Part shown: piece after piece, positions 1 to 7,949 of the stretch
Position numbering within the stretch: the first letter of the stretch is position 1
Layout of the letters: every line of letters starts with the position of its first letter
NCBI GenBank assembly: GCA_026388445.1
Contig: JAPLJU010000044.1
Coordinates: 1 to 15,673, forward strand
Source of the DNA: Deltaproteobacteria bacterium
GTDB lineage: Bacteria; Desulfobacterota; Syntrophia; Syntrophales; UBA2192
DNA: 15,673 bases
Direction: 5' to 3'
Notes under the pieces: model-generated
Told to the model about the DNA's origin: nothing
The model's database searches: none
The model's input: only the letters and a program-made list of their open reading frames with translations
Translations under genes and position numbers: made by a program

Positions 1-1
1 G

Positions 2-124
2 GAGGCTGAGGCGCTGGCCGTAAATCCGCAAGACCCCGATTACAAATCCTGGGGCCACATCCGGAAGTACGGAGTCCCCGGGCCCGAAAGCGCTCAGGAC
101 TCGGTTAAGAAGAAAGATTCATAG
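2..124 (+). CDS. 3' end of an unidentified protein gene (partial)
   Basis: The only frame open from the window edge runs for 40 codons to a TAG at 122-124; the other two forward frames meet stops within the first 25 bases. The visible C-terminus is hydrophilic, with an aromatic/basic stretch (DYKSWGHIRKYGVPG) and a lysine-rich tail (KKKDS), so it looks like the soluble end of a protein. The stop lies 2 bp before the ATG of the cupin gene, which suggests co-transcription. I do not recognise the family from so short a fragment. Confidence 0.6.
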   Translation, partial: EAEALAVNPQDPDYKSWGHIRKYGVPGPESAQDSVKKKDS

Positions 125-126
125 AA

Positions 127-867
127 ATGGCAATATCAAATCTTGAGCAGTTCTGTCAGCAATTCCACGCATTCCTTGAAGAAAAGACTGACCTGTCCCG
201 GGTGAGCTACACCGGAGGGTCGATGCTGAGCGAACTGATGAGTCAAAAAGAATGGTTCGGCGACATCCTGGGGAAGGTCCTCTTCAACCGGGAATTCAGC
301 GAAAGCCAGAAAGCCGGGATCTGGCCCAATGAGTTCACCCTCCACAGGAGCCCCGACAGGGCTTTCCTGGTGCTGTGCTACATCTGGGGGCCTTACCTCT
401 CCGACACCGCCCATGATCACGGCTCCTGGGGGATCATCGGGAGTTTTATGAAGCCCATCGGGGAGAGGAAATACATGCGCCTGGACGACGGCAAAAAGGA
501 AGGTTATGCCGAACTGAAGGAGGTCTCCTCGACCGTCCTTCAGCCGGGAGAGATCACCAGCGTGCTCCCCCTGAACAAAGGAATCCACCGCATGGAAAAC
601 CGAAGCGACGACGTCGCCATCACCATCAATGTCTACGGCCGTAGCATGCGGAGGGGTTACATCCAGTTCTTTTACCCGGAGAACAGGGCCGTCACGAGGG
701 TCTATCCCCCCAAATCCCTCCGGGAGGCTCTCGCCATCCGGGCCGCGGGCGCCCTGAGTGCGTCCTGGAGCGAGGATCTCCTGAAACAGGTTCTGTCAAG
801 CGAGCTTACCGACCCTATAAGGAAGGAAGGCGAATACTCTCTCGCCAGACTGAAATCATCCCTTTGA
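127..867 (+). CDS. Cysteine-dioxygenase-like cupin metalloprotein
   Basis: The 246-residue protein resembles the type I cysteine dioxygenase (CDO)/COG5553 cupin family, which are non-haem Fe(II) enzymes with a double-stranded beta-helix fold. What is seen: the metal-site signature AHDHGSWG puts two histidines at 96 and 98, a third candidate ligand is H154 (KGIHRMEN), and a tyrosine at 170 (INVYGRS) sits where CDO enzymes have their catalytic tyrosine. A glycine-rich stretch replaces the cysteine that animal CDOs cross-link to this tyrosine, as is usual in bacterial members. CDOs oxidise cysteine or related thiols to sulfinates; the substrate here is unknown. Residues 1-75 form a helical N-terminal part. 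There is no signal peptide, so it is probably cytoplasmic. tspO starts 19 bp downstream. The ATG at 127 has no strong ribosome-binding site, but the frame is unambiguous. The family is fairly sure; true CDO activity is not. Confidence 0.8.
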   Translation: MAISNLEQFCQQFHAFLEEKTDLSRVSYTGGSMLSELMSQKEWFGDILGKVLFNREFSESQKAGIWPNEFTLHRSPDRAFLVLCYIWGPYLSDTAHDHGSWGIIGSFMKPIGERKYMRLDDGKKEGYAELKEVSSTVLQPGEITSVLPLNKGIHRMENRSDDVAITINVYGRSMRRGYIQFFYPENRAVTRVYPPKSLREALAIRAAGALSASWSEDLLKQVLSSELTDPIRKEGEYSLARLKSSL

Positions 868-886
868 TACCGAGGTGAGGATTTTC

Positions 887-1381
887 ATGGAGCGACTCAT
901 TACCCTGTTCAGACCCTACATCGACCTGACCGCATGGATGGGTCTCTGCTTCACGGCGATGCTGGCCGGGTCTTATTTGACCAATCCCGCGCTCCCGGTA
1001 TGGTACGCGAATCTGCTGAAGCCTGAATGGACGCCGCCGAACTGGGTTTTCGGCCCTGTGTGGTTTGTCCTTTACACCTTGATGGGGATCGCCGTCTGGC
1101 TGGTATGGCGACAGGGGGGGCTTTTTAGGACGAAGCTTCCGATCATTTTCTTTGTCGTCCAGCTCCTGCTGAGCGTGCTATGGTCCTATCTCTTCTTCGG
1201 CCTTCGCTCACCGATGTTCGCCTGCGCGGAGATCGTCGTCCTGTGGCTCGCGATCCTAGCCACGACGATCGCCTTCTGGCAGGCAAGCCGACCTTCCGGA
1301 CTCCTCATGCTCCCGACGCTTGCCTGGGTGGCCTATGCCGGGGTTCTCAATTTCTACATCTGGCGGATGAACCTCTCCTAA
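887..1381 (+). CDS. tspO: TspO/MBR family membrane protein (tryptophan-rich sensory protein)
   Basis: This 164-residue integral membrane protein has the TspO/translocator-protein hallmarks: WYANLLKPEWTPPNWVFGP after the first helix, then PVWFVLYTLMGIAVWLVW, a WSYLFFGLRSP segment, and a closing LNFYIWRMN. About five hydrophobic segments are visible, matching the family's five-helix bundle and usual length of about 160. Bacterial TspO binds porphyrins and tetrapyrroles and is linked to stress and tetrapyrrole regulation. I chose the ATG at 887 because GAGGTGAGG at 872-880 forms a Shine-Dalgarno sequence six bases before it. A GTG four codons earlier (875) is in frame but overlaps that ribosome-binding site. 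It follows the cupin gene closely and likely shares its transcript. It ends 12 bp from the stop of the convergent flavoprotein gene. Confidence 0.9.
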   Translation: MERLITLFRPYIDLTAWMGLCFTAMLAGSYLTNPALPVWYANLLKPEWTPPNWVFGPVWFVLYTLMGIAVWLVWRQGGLFRTKLPIIFFVVQLLLSVLWSYLFFGLRSPMFACAEIVVLWLAILATTIAFWQASRPSGLLMLPTLAWVAYAGVLNFYIWRMNLS

Positions 1382-1393
1382 TGTCAGTCCTTT

Positions 1394-1831
1394 CTAATCC
1401 AGCGCGACAAATGAAGAGTCGCTGATCCCCTCCAGAAGCTGGAAAGACTTAATCCTTACAGCAAAGACTTCCGCATCCGGGCTGTCTGCGAACTTTTGAA
1501 GGTGGGGGTGTTTCTTCAGGAGGCGGGCGAGGGCCTCTTTCTTCCCGGCTTCTCCGTCGATCTTTTGAAATACGCCGTTTACGGTAAGGGCCTTCGTCAC
1601 CTCGCGCCCGCCTGTCTGATCCTCCTCGCGGGTGTCGATCAAAAGGCTTACCATCCCGTTCTGGAGAAGATTGCGATATTTCTTGGTCTGCTTATGGGTA
1701 ATCATGTAAATTTCCCGGCAGTCGTCATCGGTGGCATAGGACATGAGCGAGCAGTGCGGCTCGACGCCCGAAACCGTCGCCAGCACGCAGGTGTCCTTCG
1801 TCCTCGCCAGGGCTTTCATCTTCTCGAGCAT
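1394..1831 (-). CDS. Pyridoxamine 5'-phosphate oxidase-like FMN-binding split-barrel protein
   Basis: The 145-residue protein matches the small PNPOx-like/general-stress-protein-26 type. It starts with a helix (MLEKMKALARTKD), then a beta-barrel beginning CVLATVSGVEPHCSLMSY, then IYMITHKQTKKYRNLLQN, which resembles the phosphate-contacting strand of FMN or F420 split-barrel proteins, and a strand with VSLLIDTRE. Proteins of this family bind FMN, F420 or haem, and many reduce or sequester small substrates; the substrate here cannot be told. The start is the ATG at 1829-1831, because GGGAGG (minus strand, 1841-1846) lies nine bases upstream. The frame stays open 38 codons further, but that stretch is lysine/arginine-rich, unlike the family, and holds the intergenic inverted repeat. 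The gene is divergent from the DUF523 gene and convergent with tspO. Confidence 0.8.
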   Translation of the reverse strand: MLEKMKALARTKDTCVLATVSGVEPHCSLMSYATDDDCREIYMITHKQTKKYRNLLQNGMVSLLIDTREEDQTGGREVTKALTVNGVFQKIDGEAGKKEALARLLKKHPHLQKFADSPDAEVFAVRIKSFQLLEGISDSSFVALD

Positions 1832-1840
1832 CTTTGTTAT

Positions 1841-1846
1841 CCTCCC
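1841..1846 (-). promoter_or_regulatory. Ribosome-binding site fixing the start of the PNPOx-like gene
   Basis: Read on the minus strand this is GGGAGG, nine bases before the ATG at 1831. It decides for a 145-residue product instead of the 183-residue reading from 1945. Confidence 0.7.
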
Positions 1847-1936
1847 TGTCCGGATTTCGCATTCCTTGAAGGTTCTCGCTTTTCGCGACAACTTTAACAC
1901 CTTTGTTTTGCTGTTGGCAAGGAAAGCTTCCGGGCC

Positions 1937-1968
1937 GGCGGCCAAGTTTTCTTTGATTTTTGGCCGCC
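1937..1968. repeat. 9-bp perfect inverted repeat in a divergent intergenic region (possible operator)
   Basis: GGCGGCCAA at 1937-1945 is an exact inverted match to TTGGCCGCC at 1960-1968, with a 14-base T-rich spacer. It sits between the divergent PNPOx-like gene and the DUF523-DUF1722 gene. A weak -35/-10 pair for the rightward gene (TTGATT at 1953-1958, TACAAA at 1976-1981, 17-base spacer) overlaps its right half. That arrangement fits an operator, or an mRNA hairpin in the leader. No regulator gene is adjacent. Confidence 0.45.
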
Positions 1969-2026
1969 ACTTTAATACAAATGTTCAAGCGCCCTCGCAT
2001 AGGACTCAAAAAAGGAGGTTTTTGAT

Positions 2027-2989
2027 ATGGCGACCGACAGGCAGGATAAGATCCGTATCGGAATCAGCACATGCCTTCTGGGAGAAAACGTCCGCTACAA
2101 CGGCGGTCACGCCCTCGACCGCTTCCTGAAGGACACCCTGGGCAAGTGGGTGGAGTACGTCCCGGTATGCCCCGAAGTGGAATGCGGCTTCGGTATCCCG
2201 CGCGAGACCTTCCGGCTTGTCGGCGACCCCGCGAACCCCCGGTTCATAACAACCCGAACGAAGATCGATCACACCGACCGGATGCTGACCTGGACCCGCA
2301 AGCGTGTGGCAGAACTCGAAAAGGAAGACCTCTGCGGATTCATCTTCAAGAGCGATTCCCCCTCGAGCGGCATGGAACGTGTCAAGGTCTACGATGACAA
2401 GGGCATGCCGCAGAAAAAGGGCGTCGGCCTCTTTGCCAGGGCCTTCATGGAGCACTTCCCCATGACCCCCGTCGAAGAGGAGGGCCGCCTTCACGATCCC
2501 GTTCTCCGGGAGAACTTCATCGAGCACATCTTCACCTGTAAGCGTTACTGCGATATCATGGAGGGGAAGAAGCGCATCGGAAGCATCGTGGACTATCACA
2601 CAAAGAACAAGCTCCTTCTCATGGCCCACAGCCCCAGGCATCTCAAGGAGATGGGAAGCCTTGTGGCTCATGCGAAGGAACGGCCTGTCAGGGAACTCGT
2701 CGATCAGTACGAGAACCTTCTTATGGAGGCCATGGCGCTGAAGCCGTCAACGGCGAAGCACACAAACGTCCTCCATCACATGATGGGTTATTTCAAGAGG
2801 GAGCTGACGGCGGATGAGAAGCAGGAACTCCTGGAGGTCATCGACGAATACCGAAGGGGGCTCATACCCCTCATCGTGCCCGTCACCCTTATGAATCACT
2901 ACGTGAGGAAGTACAACCAGGCGTACCTCAAGGCGCAGACCTATCTCAACCCCCACCCGCTGGAGCTGCAGCTTCGAAATCACGTGTAA
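2027..2989 (+). CDS. DUF523-DUF1722 fusion protein (TudS-like desulfidase domain + YbgA domain)
   Basis: This 320-residue two-domain protein has DUF523 at about residues 8-160 and DUF1722/YbgA at about 185-310. Single-domain DUF523 proteins include TudS, a [4Fe-4S]-dependent thiouracil desulfidase whose cluster is held by three cysteines. Here C16 (ISTCLLG) and C48 (VPVCPEVE) are in the expected places, but the motif usually written SPSCG reads SPSSG (residues 111-115), so the third conserved cysteine is a serine. Extra cysteines at 53 (VECGF) and 103 (DLCGF) could substitute. The DUF1722 part shows HSPRHLKEMG and a helical C-terminus (LIPLIVPVTLMNHYV). An excellent AAAGGAGG (2011-2018) sits eight bases before the ATG. 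The likely role is sulfur removal from a thiolated base or nucleotide, by family inference only; the DUF1722 function is unknown to me. mutY follows 77 bp downstream. Confidence 0.85.
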   Translation: MATDRQDKIRIGISTCLLGENVRYNGGHALDRFLKDTLGKWVEYVPVCPEVECGFGIPRETFRLVGDPANPRFITTRTKIDHTDRMLTWTRKRVAELEKEDLCGFIFKSDSPSSGMERVKVYDDKGMPQKKGVGLFARAFMEHFPMTPVEEEGRLHDPVLRENFIEHIFTCKRYCDIMEGKKRIGSIVDYHTKNKLLLMAHSPRHLKEMGSLVAHAKERPVRELVDQYENLLMEAMALKPSTAKHTNVLHHMMGYFKRELTADEKQELLEVIDEYRRGLIPLIVPVTLMNHYVRKYNQAYLKAQTYLNPHPLELQLRNHV

Positions 2990-3031
2990 TACAGGCATGA
3001 GGCTATGGGCACCTTTTCCGTTTCCTTCCAT

Positions 3032-3060
3032 TTGACTTACGCCCGCCGCGTCGATACCAT
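3032..3060 (+). promoter_or_regulatory. Candidate sigma-70-type promoter for mutY
   Basis: TTGACT (3032-3037; 5 of 6 to TTGACA) and TACCAT (3055-3060; 4 of 6 to TATAAT) are separated by exactly 17 bases. Transcription would begin close to 3067, which is the A of the mutY ATG. This would give mutY its own promoter despite being co-directional with the upstream gene. Confidence 0.35.
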
Positions 3061-3066
3061 AGAACC

Positions 3067-4143
<1,077 letters not shown>

Positions 4144-4169
4144 AAAACAGCTTACCGGTCTTAAGTTCG

Positions 4170-6896
4170 ATGAAGGAAAATCACAGAACCACGGCATCCT
4201 ATCCTGATCCCGTCTCCACGCTTGCCATGCCCTGGCGTGCGGTCCTCGATCGCTTTGATGTCAGGAAGGACCGCGGCCTGGAAGACCGGCAGGTCGAAGA
4301 GCGCAAAAAACGCTTCGGCCCCAACCTCCTGCAGGAAATCAAAGCCAGAAGCGCCTGGCTCATTCTCGCCGATCAGCTCAAAAGTCTTATCGCGGCCCTT
4401 CTTATCGTGGCCCTGGTTCTTTCCTTCTTCCTCGGCGACATTCTGGAAGCGGAAGCCATCGCCGTAGTCCTCCTCATCAACACGGCCATCGGTTTCTTCA
4501 CCGAGCTCAAGGCGGTCCGTTCCATGGAGTCTCTCCGGAGGCTGGGGAGCGTCACCGCAAAGGTTCGACGAAGCAGCCGGGTCATAGAAATCCCCGCGGA
4601 TGAGCTTGTCCCCGGCGATATCGCGCTCTTCGAGGGTGGCGATGTGGTCAGCGCCGACATCCGCCTCACCAAAGCCTCCCGTCTCCAGGTCGACGAATCC
4701 ACCCTCACGGGGGAGTCCCTGCCGGTCCACAAGACGGACACCCCTCTCGAGACCGATGTGCCCCTGGCCGAGCGGATCAACATGCTCTTCAAGGGAACGG
4801 CCGTGACAGGCGGCTCGGGTGAAGGGGTCGTGGTGGCCACGGGGATGAATACGGAACTCGGTCACATCTCCGCCCTGGTGGCCGAGGCACGGGCGGAGAG
4901 CACGCCGCTGGAGCAGAAGCTCGACCAGCTCGGGCGAAAGCTCATCTGGGTGACGCTCGCTATTACCGTTTTTGTGATCGCGAGCGGCGTGATCACCGGC
5001 AAGGATCCTTTTCTCATGATCGAGATGGGAATCGCCCTTGCCGTTGCCGCCATCCCGGAGGGTCTTCCTGTTGTGGCAACCATCGCCCTCGCGCGAGGCA
5101 TGTGGCGTATGGCACGTCTCAACGCCCTGGTAAACCGCCTCTCTTCCGTCGAGACTTTGGGGGCCACAACCATCATCTGCACGGACAAGACGGGGACACT
5201 GACGGAAAACCGGATGACGGTGACGCGCCTTTCGCTCCCGGACGGCGACGTCGAGGTTGTCCCGGGTGGCGATACGGCGGGTTTATCCTTCAGGCGGGAC
5301 GAAAGCGTAACCAACCCGCACCGGGACGAGCGCCTGCGGGAAGCGCTCCTCGTCGGGGTACTGTGCAACAATGCCGCCCTCGGTATCACCCGAGACGGTG
5401 AGGCGGGATCCGTCGGGGACCCCATGGAGATCGCCCTGCTCTTTGCGGCCGCGGGCGCGGGCATCGAGCGCGCAACGATCATTGAAGAAATGCCCGAGGA
5501 GAGGGAAGAGGCTTTCGATTCGGACGTCAAGATGATGGCCACCTTCCACAGGAAAAACGGGCAATACTACGTGGCCGTCAAAGGGGCCGCAGAATCCGTT
5601 CTCGAGCATTGCACGCACCTTAAGGACGGGGACGGGCTTAGGGACATGGCCGATGAAGGCCGCAAACACTGGTTGCGGCGCAATGAGGATCTGGCCCTGA
5701 GGGGGTATCGCGTCCTGGCCCTGGCCTCAAAGCAGACGGCTGATCTTTCCTCTCCCCCCTACGAAAACCTGTCGTTCATCGGCCTCGTCGGCCTTCACGA
5801 TCCCGCGCGGCAGGATGTGCCCCGGGCCCTGGAGGCCTGCCACAGTGCCGGCATCCGCGTGGTCATGGTAACGGGGGACCAGCCCGTCACCGCGCGAAAC
5901 ATCGCCATGAGCACAGGCCTCCTTCGTGATGAGGAGGCAGCGGTGGTCGTGGGCAGGGATCTGAAAAGGCCCGAGTACATGTCGCCTGAGGAAAAAAGGG
6001 CGCTTCTCCAGGCACCCATACTTGCCCGGGTGAGCCCGAAGCAGAAATTGGACCTCATCTCTCTTTATCAGGAAAACGGGGAGATCGTCGCCATGACCGG
6101 TGACGGCGTCAACGACGCGCCGGCCCTGAAAAAGGCGGACATCGGCATCGCCATGGGGCTCCGCGGGACCCAGGTCGCCCGTGAGGCGGCGGATATGATC
6201 CTCAAGGATGACGCCTTCTCCACGATCGTCATCGCGATCGAACAGGGGAGGATCATCTTCGACAATATCAGGAAGTTTGTCTTTTACCTCATGTCCTGCA
6301 ACGTGAGCGAAATTCTGATCGTGTCCATGGCGGCCCTCGTCAACGCGCCGCTCCCCATCCTGCCCCTGCAGATTCTGTTTTTGAACATCCTGACGGATGT
6401 TTTCCCTGCACTCGCCCTCGGTTTCGGGGAAGGGGATGCCTCCATCATGGGCAAGCCTCTCCGTGATCCCGCAGAACAGATCCTCACCCGCCGTCACTGG
6501 TGGTCTATCTTCGGTTACGGCCTTACCATCACGGCCTCCGTGCTCGGGGCCTTTGCCGTCGCGCTCCTGTGGCTGAACATGGGTATCCCGGCGGCCGTGA
6601 GCGTCTCCTTCCTGGCGCTCGCCCTTGCGCAGGTGTGGCACGTCTTCAACATGCGGGATCCGGGATCCGGCCTGTTCTCGAACGAAGTGACCCGAAACCC
6701 CTTCGTCTGGGGCGCCATTCTGCTCTGTCTCGCCCTTCTCCTTTCGGCCGTTTATATCCCCGTCGTGGGGAAGGCCCTCCGTGTCTTCGATCCCGGACCG
6801 GTAGGGTGGGTGCTCGCAGTGACATCAAGCCTTATTCCCCTCCTCATCGGGCAGGTCTGGCTTTCCTTCTCCGAACGGCCTGAGGGTTCGAAATGA
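4170..6896 (+). CDS. Cation-transporting P-type ATPase, probably P2A calcium pump
   Basis: This 908-residue ion pump has all P-type landmarks: actuator-domain TGES (180-183), PEGLP in M4 (296-300), the phosphorylated aspartate D339 in DKTGTLT, the nucleotide-domain KGA (471-473), and the hinge TGDGVNDAP (643-651). There are about ten membrane segments: two pairs before D339 and six after about residue 690. Ion-site residues match SERCA: E297 in M4, N711 and E714 in M5 (CNVSEI), and N739/T742/D743 in M6 (NILTDV). The SERCA M8 glutamate position appears to be Q821 (LALAQVW). This favours Ca2+ (or Mn2+) export over K+, heavy-metal or proton pumping. No N-terminal metal-binding domain is present. 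The ATG at 4170 lacks a clear ribosome-binding site, and an in-frame ATG at 4227 is a possible alternative. It lies 26 bp after mutY. Confidence 0.88.
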   Translation: MKENHRTTASYPDPVSTLAMPWRAVLDRFDVRKDRGLEDRQVEERKKRFGPNLLQEIKARSAWLILADQLKSLIAALLIVALVLSFFLGDILEAEAIAVVLLINTAIGFFTELKAVRSMESLRRLGSVTAKVRRSSRVIEIPADELVPGDIALFEGGDVVSADIRLTKASRLQVDESTLTGESLPVHKTDTPLETDVPLAERINMLFKGTAVTGGSGEGVVVATGMNTELGHISALVAEARAESTPLEQKLDQLGRKLIWVTLAITVFVIASGVITGKDPFLMIEMGIALAVAAIPEGLPVVATIALARGMWRMARLNALVNRLSSVETLGATTIICTDKTGTLTENRMTVTRLSLPDGDVEVVPGGDTAGLSFRRDESVTNPHRDERLREALLVGVLCNNAALGITRDGEAGSVGDPMEIALLFAAAGAGIERATIIEEMPEEREEAFDSDVKMMATFHRKNGQYYVAVKGAAESVLEHCTHLKDGDGLRDMADEGRKHWLRRNEDLALRGYRVLALASKQTADLSSPPYENLSFIGLVGLHDPARQDVPRALEACHSAGIRVVMVTGDQPVTARNIAMSTGLLRDEEAAVVVGRDLKRPEYMSPEEKRALLQAPILARVSPKQKLDLISLYQENGEIVAMTGDGVNDAPALKKADIGIAMGLRGTQVAREAADMILKDDAFSTIVIAIEQGRIIFDNIRKFVFYLMSCNVSEILIVSMAALVNAPLPILPLQILFLNILTDVFPALALGFGEGDASIMGKPLRDPAEQILTRRHWWSIFGYGLTITASVLGAFAVALLWLNMGIPAAVSVSFLALALAQVWHVFNMRDPGSGLFSNEVTRNPFVWGAILLCLALLLSAVYIPVVGKALRVFDPGPVGWVLAVTSSLIPLLIGQVWLSFSERPEGSK

Positions 6897-6900
6897 TGGA

Positions 6901-6930
6901 TTGCCGTCAGGAGACCTGCGGTCTAATAAT
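6901..6930 (+). promoter_or_regulatory. Weak candidate promoter upstream of the ybaK-like gene
   Basis: TTGCCG (6901-6906) and AATAAT (6925-6930) are spaced by 18 bases in the 100-bp gap after the ATPase gene. The -10 element matches 5 of 6 and the -35 matches 4 of 6. An 11-base palindrome CAGGAGACCTG lies between them (6908-6918). If real, it would drive the deacylase-thioredoxin-Gate cluster separately from the ATPase. Confidence 0.25.
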
Positions 6931-6996
6931 CGATAGAATAGGGGCCCGGAATGATGATAAGGGACGGGGCGGTCCTTCACCCTTGAGGAGACAAAC

Positions 6997-7479
6997 ATGA
7001 CAAAAGAGCACTTCCCGGTCACACCGGCCATCCGGGTCCTGAGGGACAACGGGGCGGACTTCACCCTCCACGCCTACAAATATGAGGAAAAAGGGGGAAC
7101 GGAGGTGGCCGCGAGGGAACTCCTGGTGGATGAATACCGGGTCATCAAAACACTCGTCATGGAGGACGACCTGAAAAGGCCGTTCATTATCCTCATGCAT
7201 GGAAACAGGCAGGTCTCCACCAAGGACCTGGCCAGGGCCCTCGGCGTCAAGACCGTTCAGCCCTGTGACCCTGCCACAGCCGGCAAACACACGGGCTACG
7301 TCGTCGGAGGCACGTCACCCTTCGGCTCGCGGAAAAATCTTCCGGTCTACATCGAGGAGACGATCCTCGGAATTCCCCGGATTCTTATCAATGCCGGGCG
7401 AAAGGGGCTGCTGGCAGACATGGCCACGCAGGATCTCGTCAGGATTCTCTCCCCCCGGAGCGTGACCGTGGCAAGGTAG
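6997..7479 (+). CDS. ybaK: YbaK/EbsC-family aminoacyl-tRNA deacylase (Cys-tRNA(Pro) deacylase type)
   Basis: The 160-residue single-domain protein has the YbaK/ProX editing fold. What is seen: an N-terminal TPAIRVLRDNG and FTLHAYKYEE, the conserved lysine in YRVIKTLVM, a strand with IILMHGNRQVSTKDLARALG, the glycine loop GGTSPFGSRKNLPVYIEE, and ILINAGRKGLLADM near the end. E. coli YbaK hydrolyses Cys-tRNA(Pro) formed by mischarging prolyl-tRNA synthetase; the same activity is likely here but untested. TTGAGGAG at 6983-6990 gives a good Shine-Dalgarno sequence six bases before the ATG. It is the first gene of a tight three-gene cluster, with trxC starting 11 bp after its stop. Length is normal and nothing is truncated. 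Confidence 0.88.
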   Translation: MTKEHFPVTPAIRVLRDNGADFTLHAYKYEEKGGTEVAARELLVDEYRVIKTLVMEDDLKRPFIILMHGNRQVSTKDLARALGVKTVQPCDPATAGKHTGYVVGGTSPFGSRKNLPVYIEETILGIPRILINAGRKGLLADMATQDLVRILSPRSVTVAR

Positions 7480-7490
7480 ATCAGAAAAGC

Positions 7491-7949
7491 ATGAATCAGG
7501 AAACCATTGTCATCACCTGCAGCAAATGCGGGGCAAAAAATCGCGTTCCGACGGCGAAATTGCATGACCGGCCTCTATGCGGCAAATGCCACACGCCTTT
7601 GTCCGTTCACGGAAAAGAGGCCCTGGCCGTACCGGTGACCGACGGCACCTTCTCCCGGGAGGTCCTCGCGTCGCCGGAGCCCGTCCTTCTCGTCCTGTGG
7701 GCGCCCTGGTGCGCCTACTGCCGGATGCTTGCGCCCATCACCGAAAAGATCGCCATCGATTTCGAAGGCCGGGTGAAAGTTGCCAAAATGAACGTTGACG
7801 AGAACAGGGCCGTCCCCGCGCAGTACACCGTCCAGGGGGTCCCCACCATGCTCCTGTTCAGGGATGGAAAGCTGATGGACCGGATGGTGGGCGTTCTCTC
7901 GAAGGAAGAAATCGAGAGGCATCTCAAGGCCCTTTTGAGGTTGTCATGA
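7491..7949 (+). CDS. trxC: Thioredoxin-2-like protein with N-terminal zinc ribbon and CAYC active site
   Basis: At 152 residues it fits the TrxC family. Residues 8-35 form a zinc ribbon with two CxxC pairs (C10/C13 and C30/C33). The thioredoxin domain starts near residue 48. The redox motif is WCAYC (73-77) where canonical TrxC has WCGPC, so the dipeptide between the cysteines is Ala-Tyr. The cis-proline motif GVPT and the FRDGK turn are intact. TrxC proteins are cytoplasmic disulfide reductases linked to oxidative stress, and the CxxC dipeptide tunes redox potential, so this variant may differ in potential or partner. The start has only a weak purine-rich ribosome-binding site (AGAAAAG). The stop overlaps the Gate-domain gene start by 4 bp (ATGA), implying translational coupling. 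Confidence 0.88.
   Translation: MNQETIVITCSKCGAKNRVPTAKLHDRPLCGKCHTPLSVHGKEALAVPVTDGTFSREVLASPEPVLLVLWAPWCAYCRMLAPITEKIAIDFEGRVKVAKMNVDENRAVPAQYTVQGVPTMLLFRDGKLMDRMVGVLSKEEIERHLKALLRLS

Noticed and set aside
136..588. 150-codon minus-strand frame opposite the cupin gene
   Set aside because: It is antisense to clear cupin motifs, with no ribosome-binding site and no recognisable domain.
875..886. GTG start four codons upstream for tspO
   Set aside because: This GTG lies within the GAGGTGAGG that serves as ribosome-binding site for the ATG at 887.
1832..1945. 38-residue N-terminal extension of the PNPOx-like protein
   Set aside because: A Shine-Dalgarno sequence fits the ATG at 1831. The extension is basic and unlike the family, and would place the intergenic palindrome at the very start of the coding region.
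1743..2129. 128-codon forward frame across the divergent intergenic region
   Set aside because: It runs antisense through the PNPOx-like gene start and into the DUF523 gene in the wrong frame, with no ribosome-binding site.
5727..6641. 304-codon minus-strand frame within the ATPase gene
   Set aside because: The charged, low-complexity translation is antisense to the conserved ATPase motifs. Long antisense frames are expected in GC-rich DNA.
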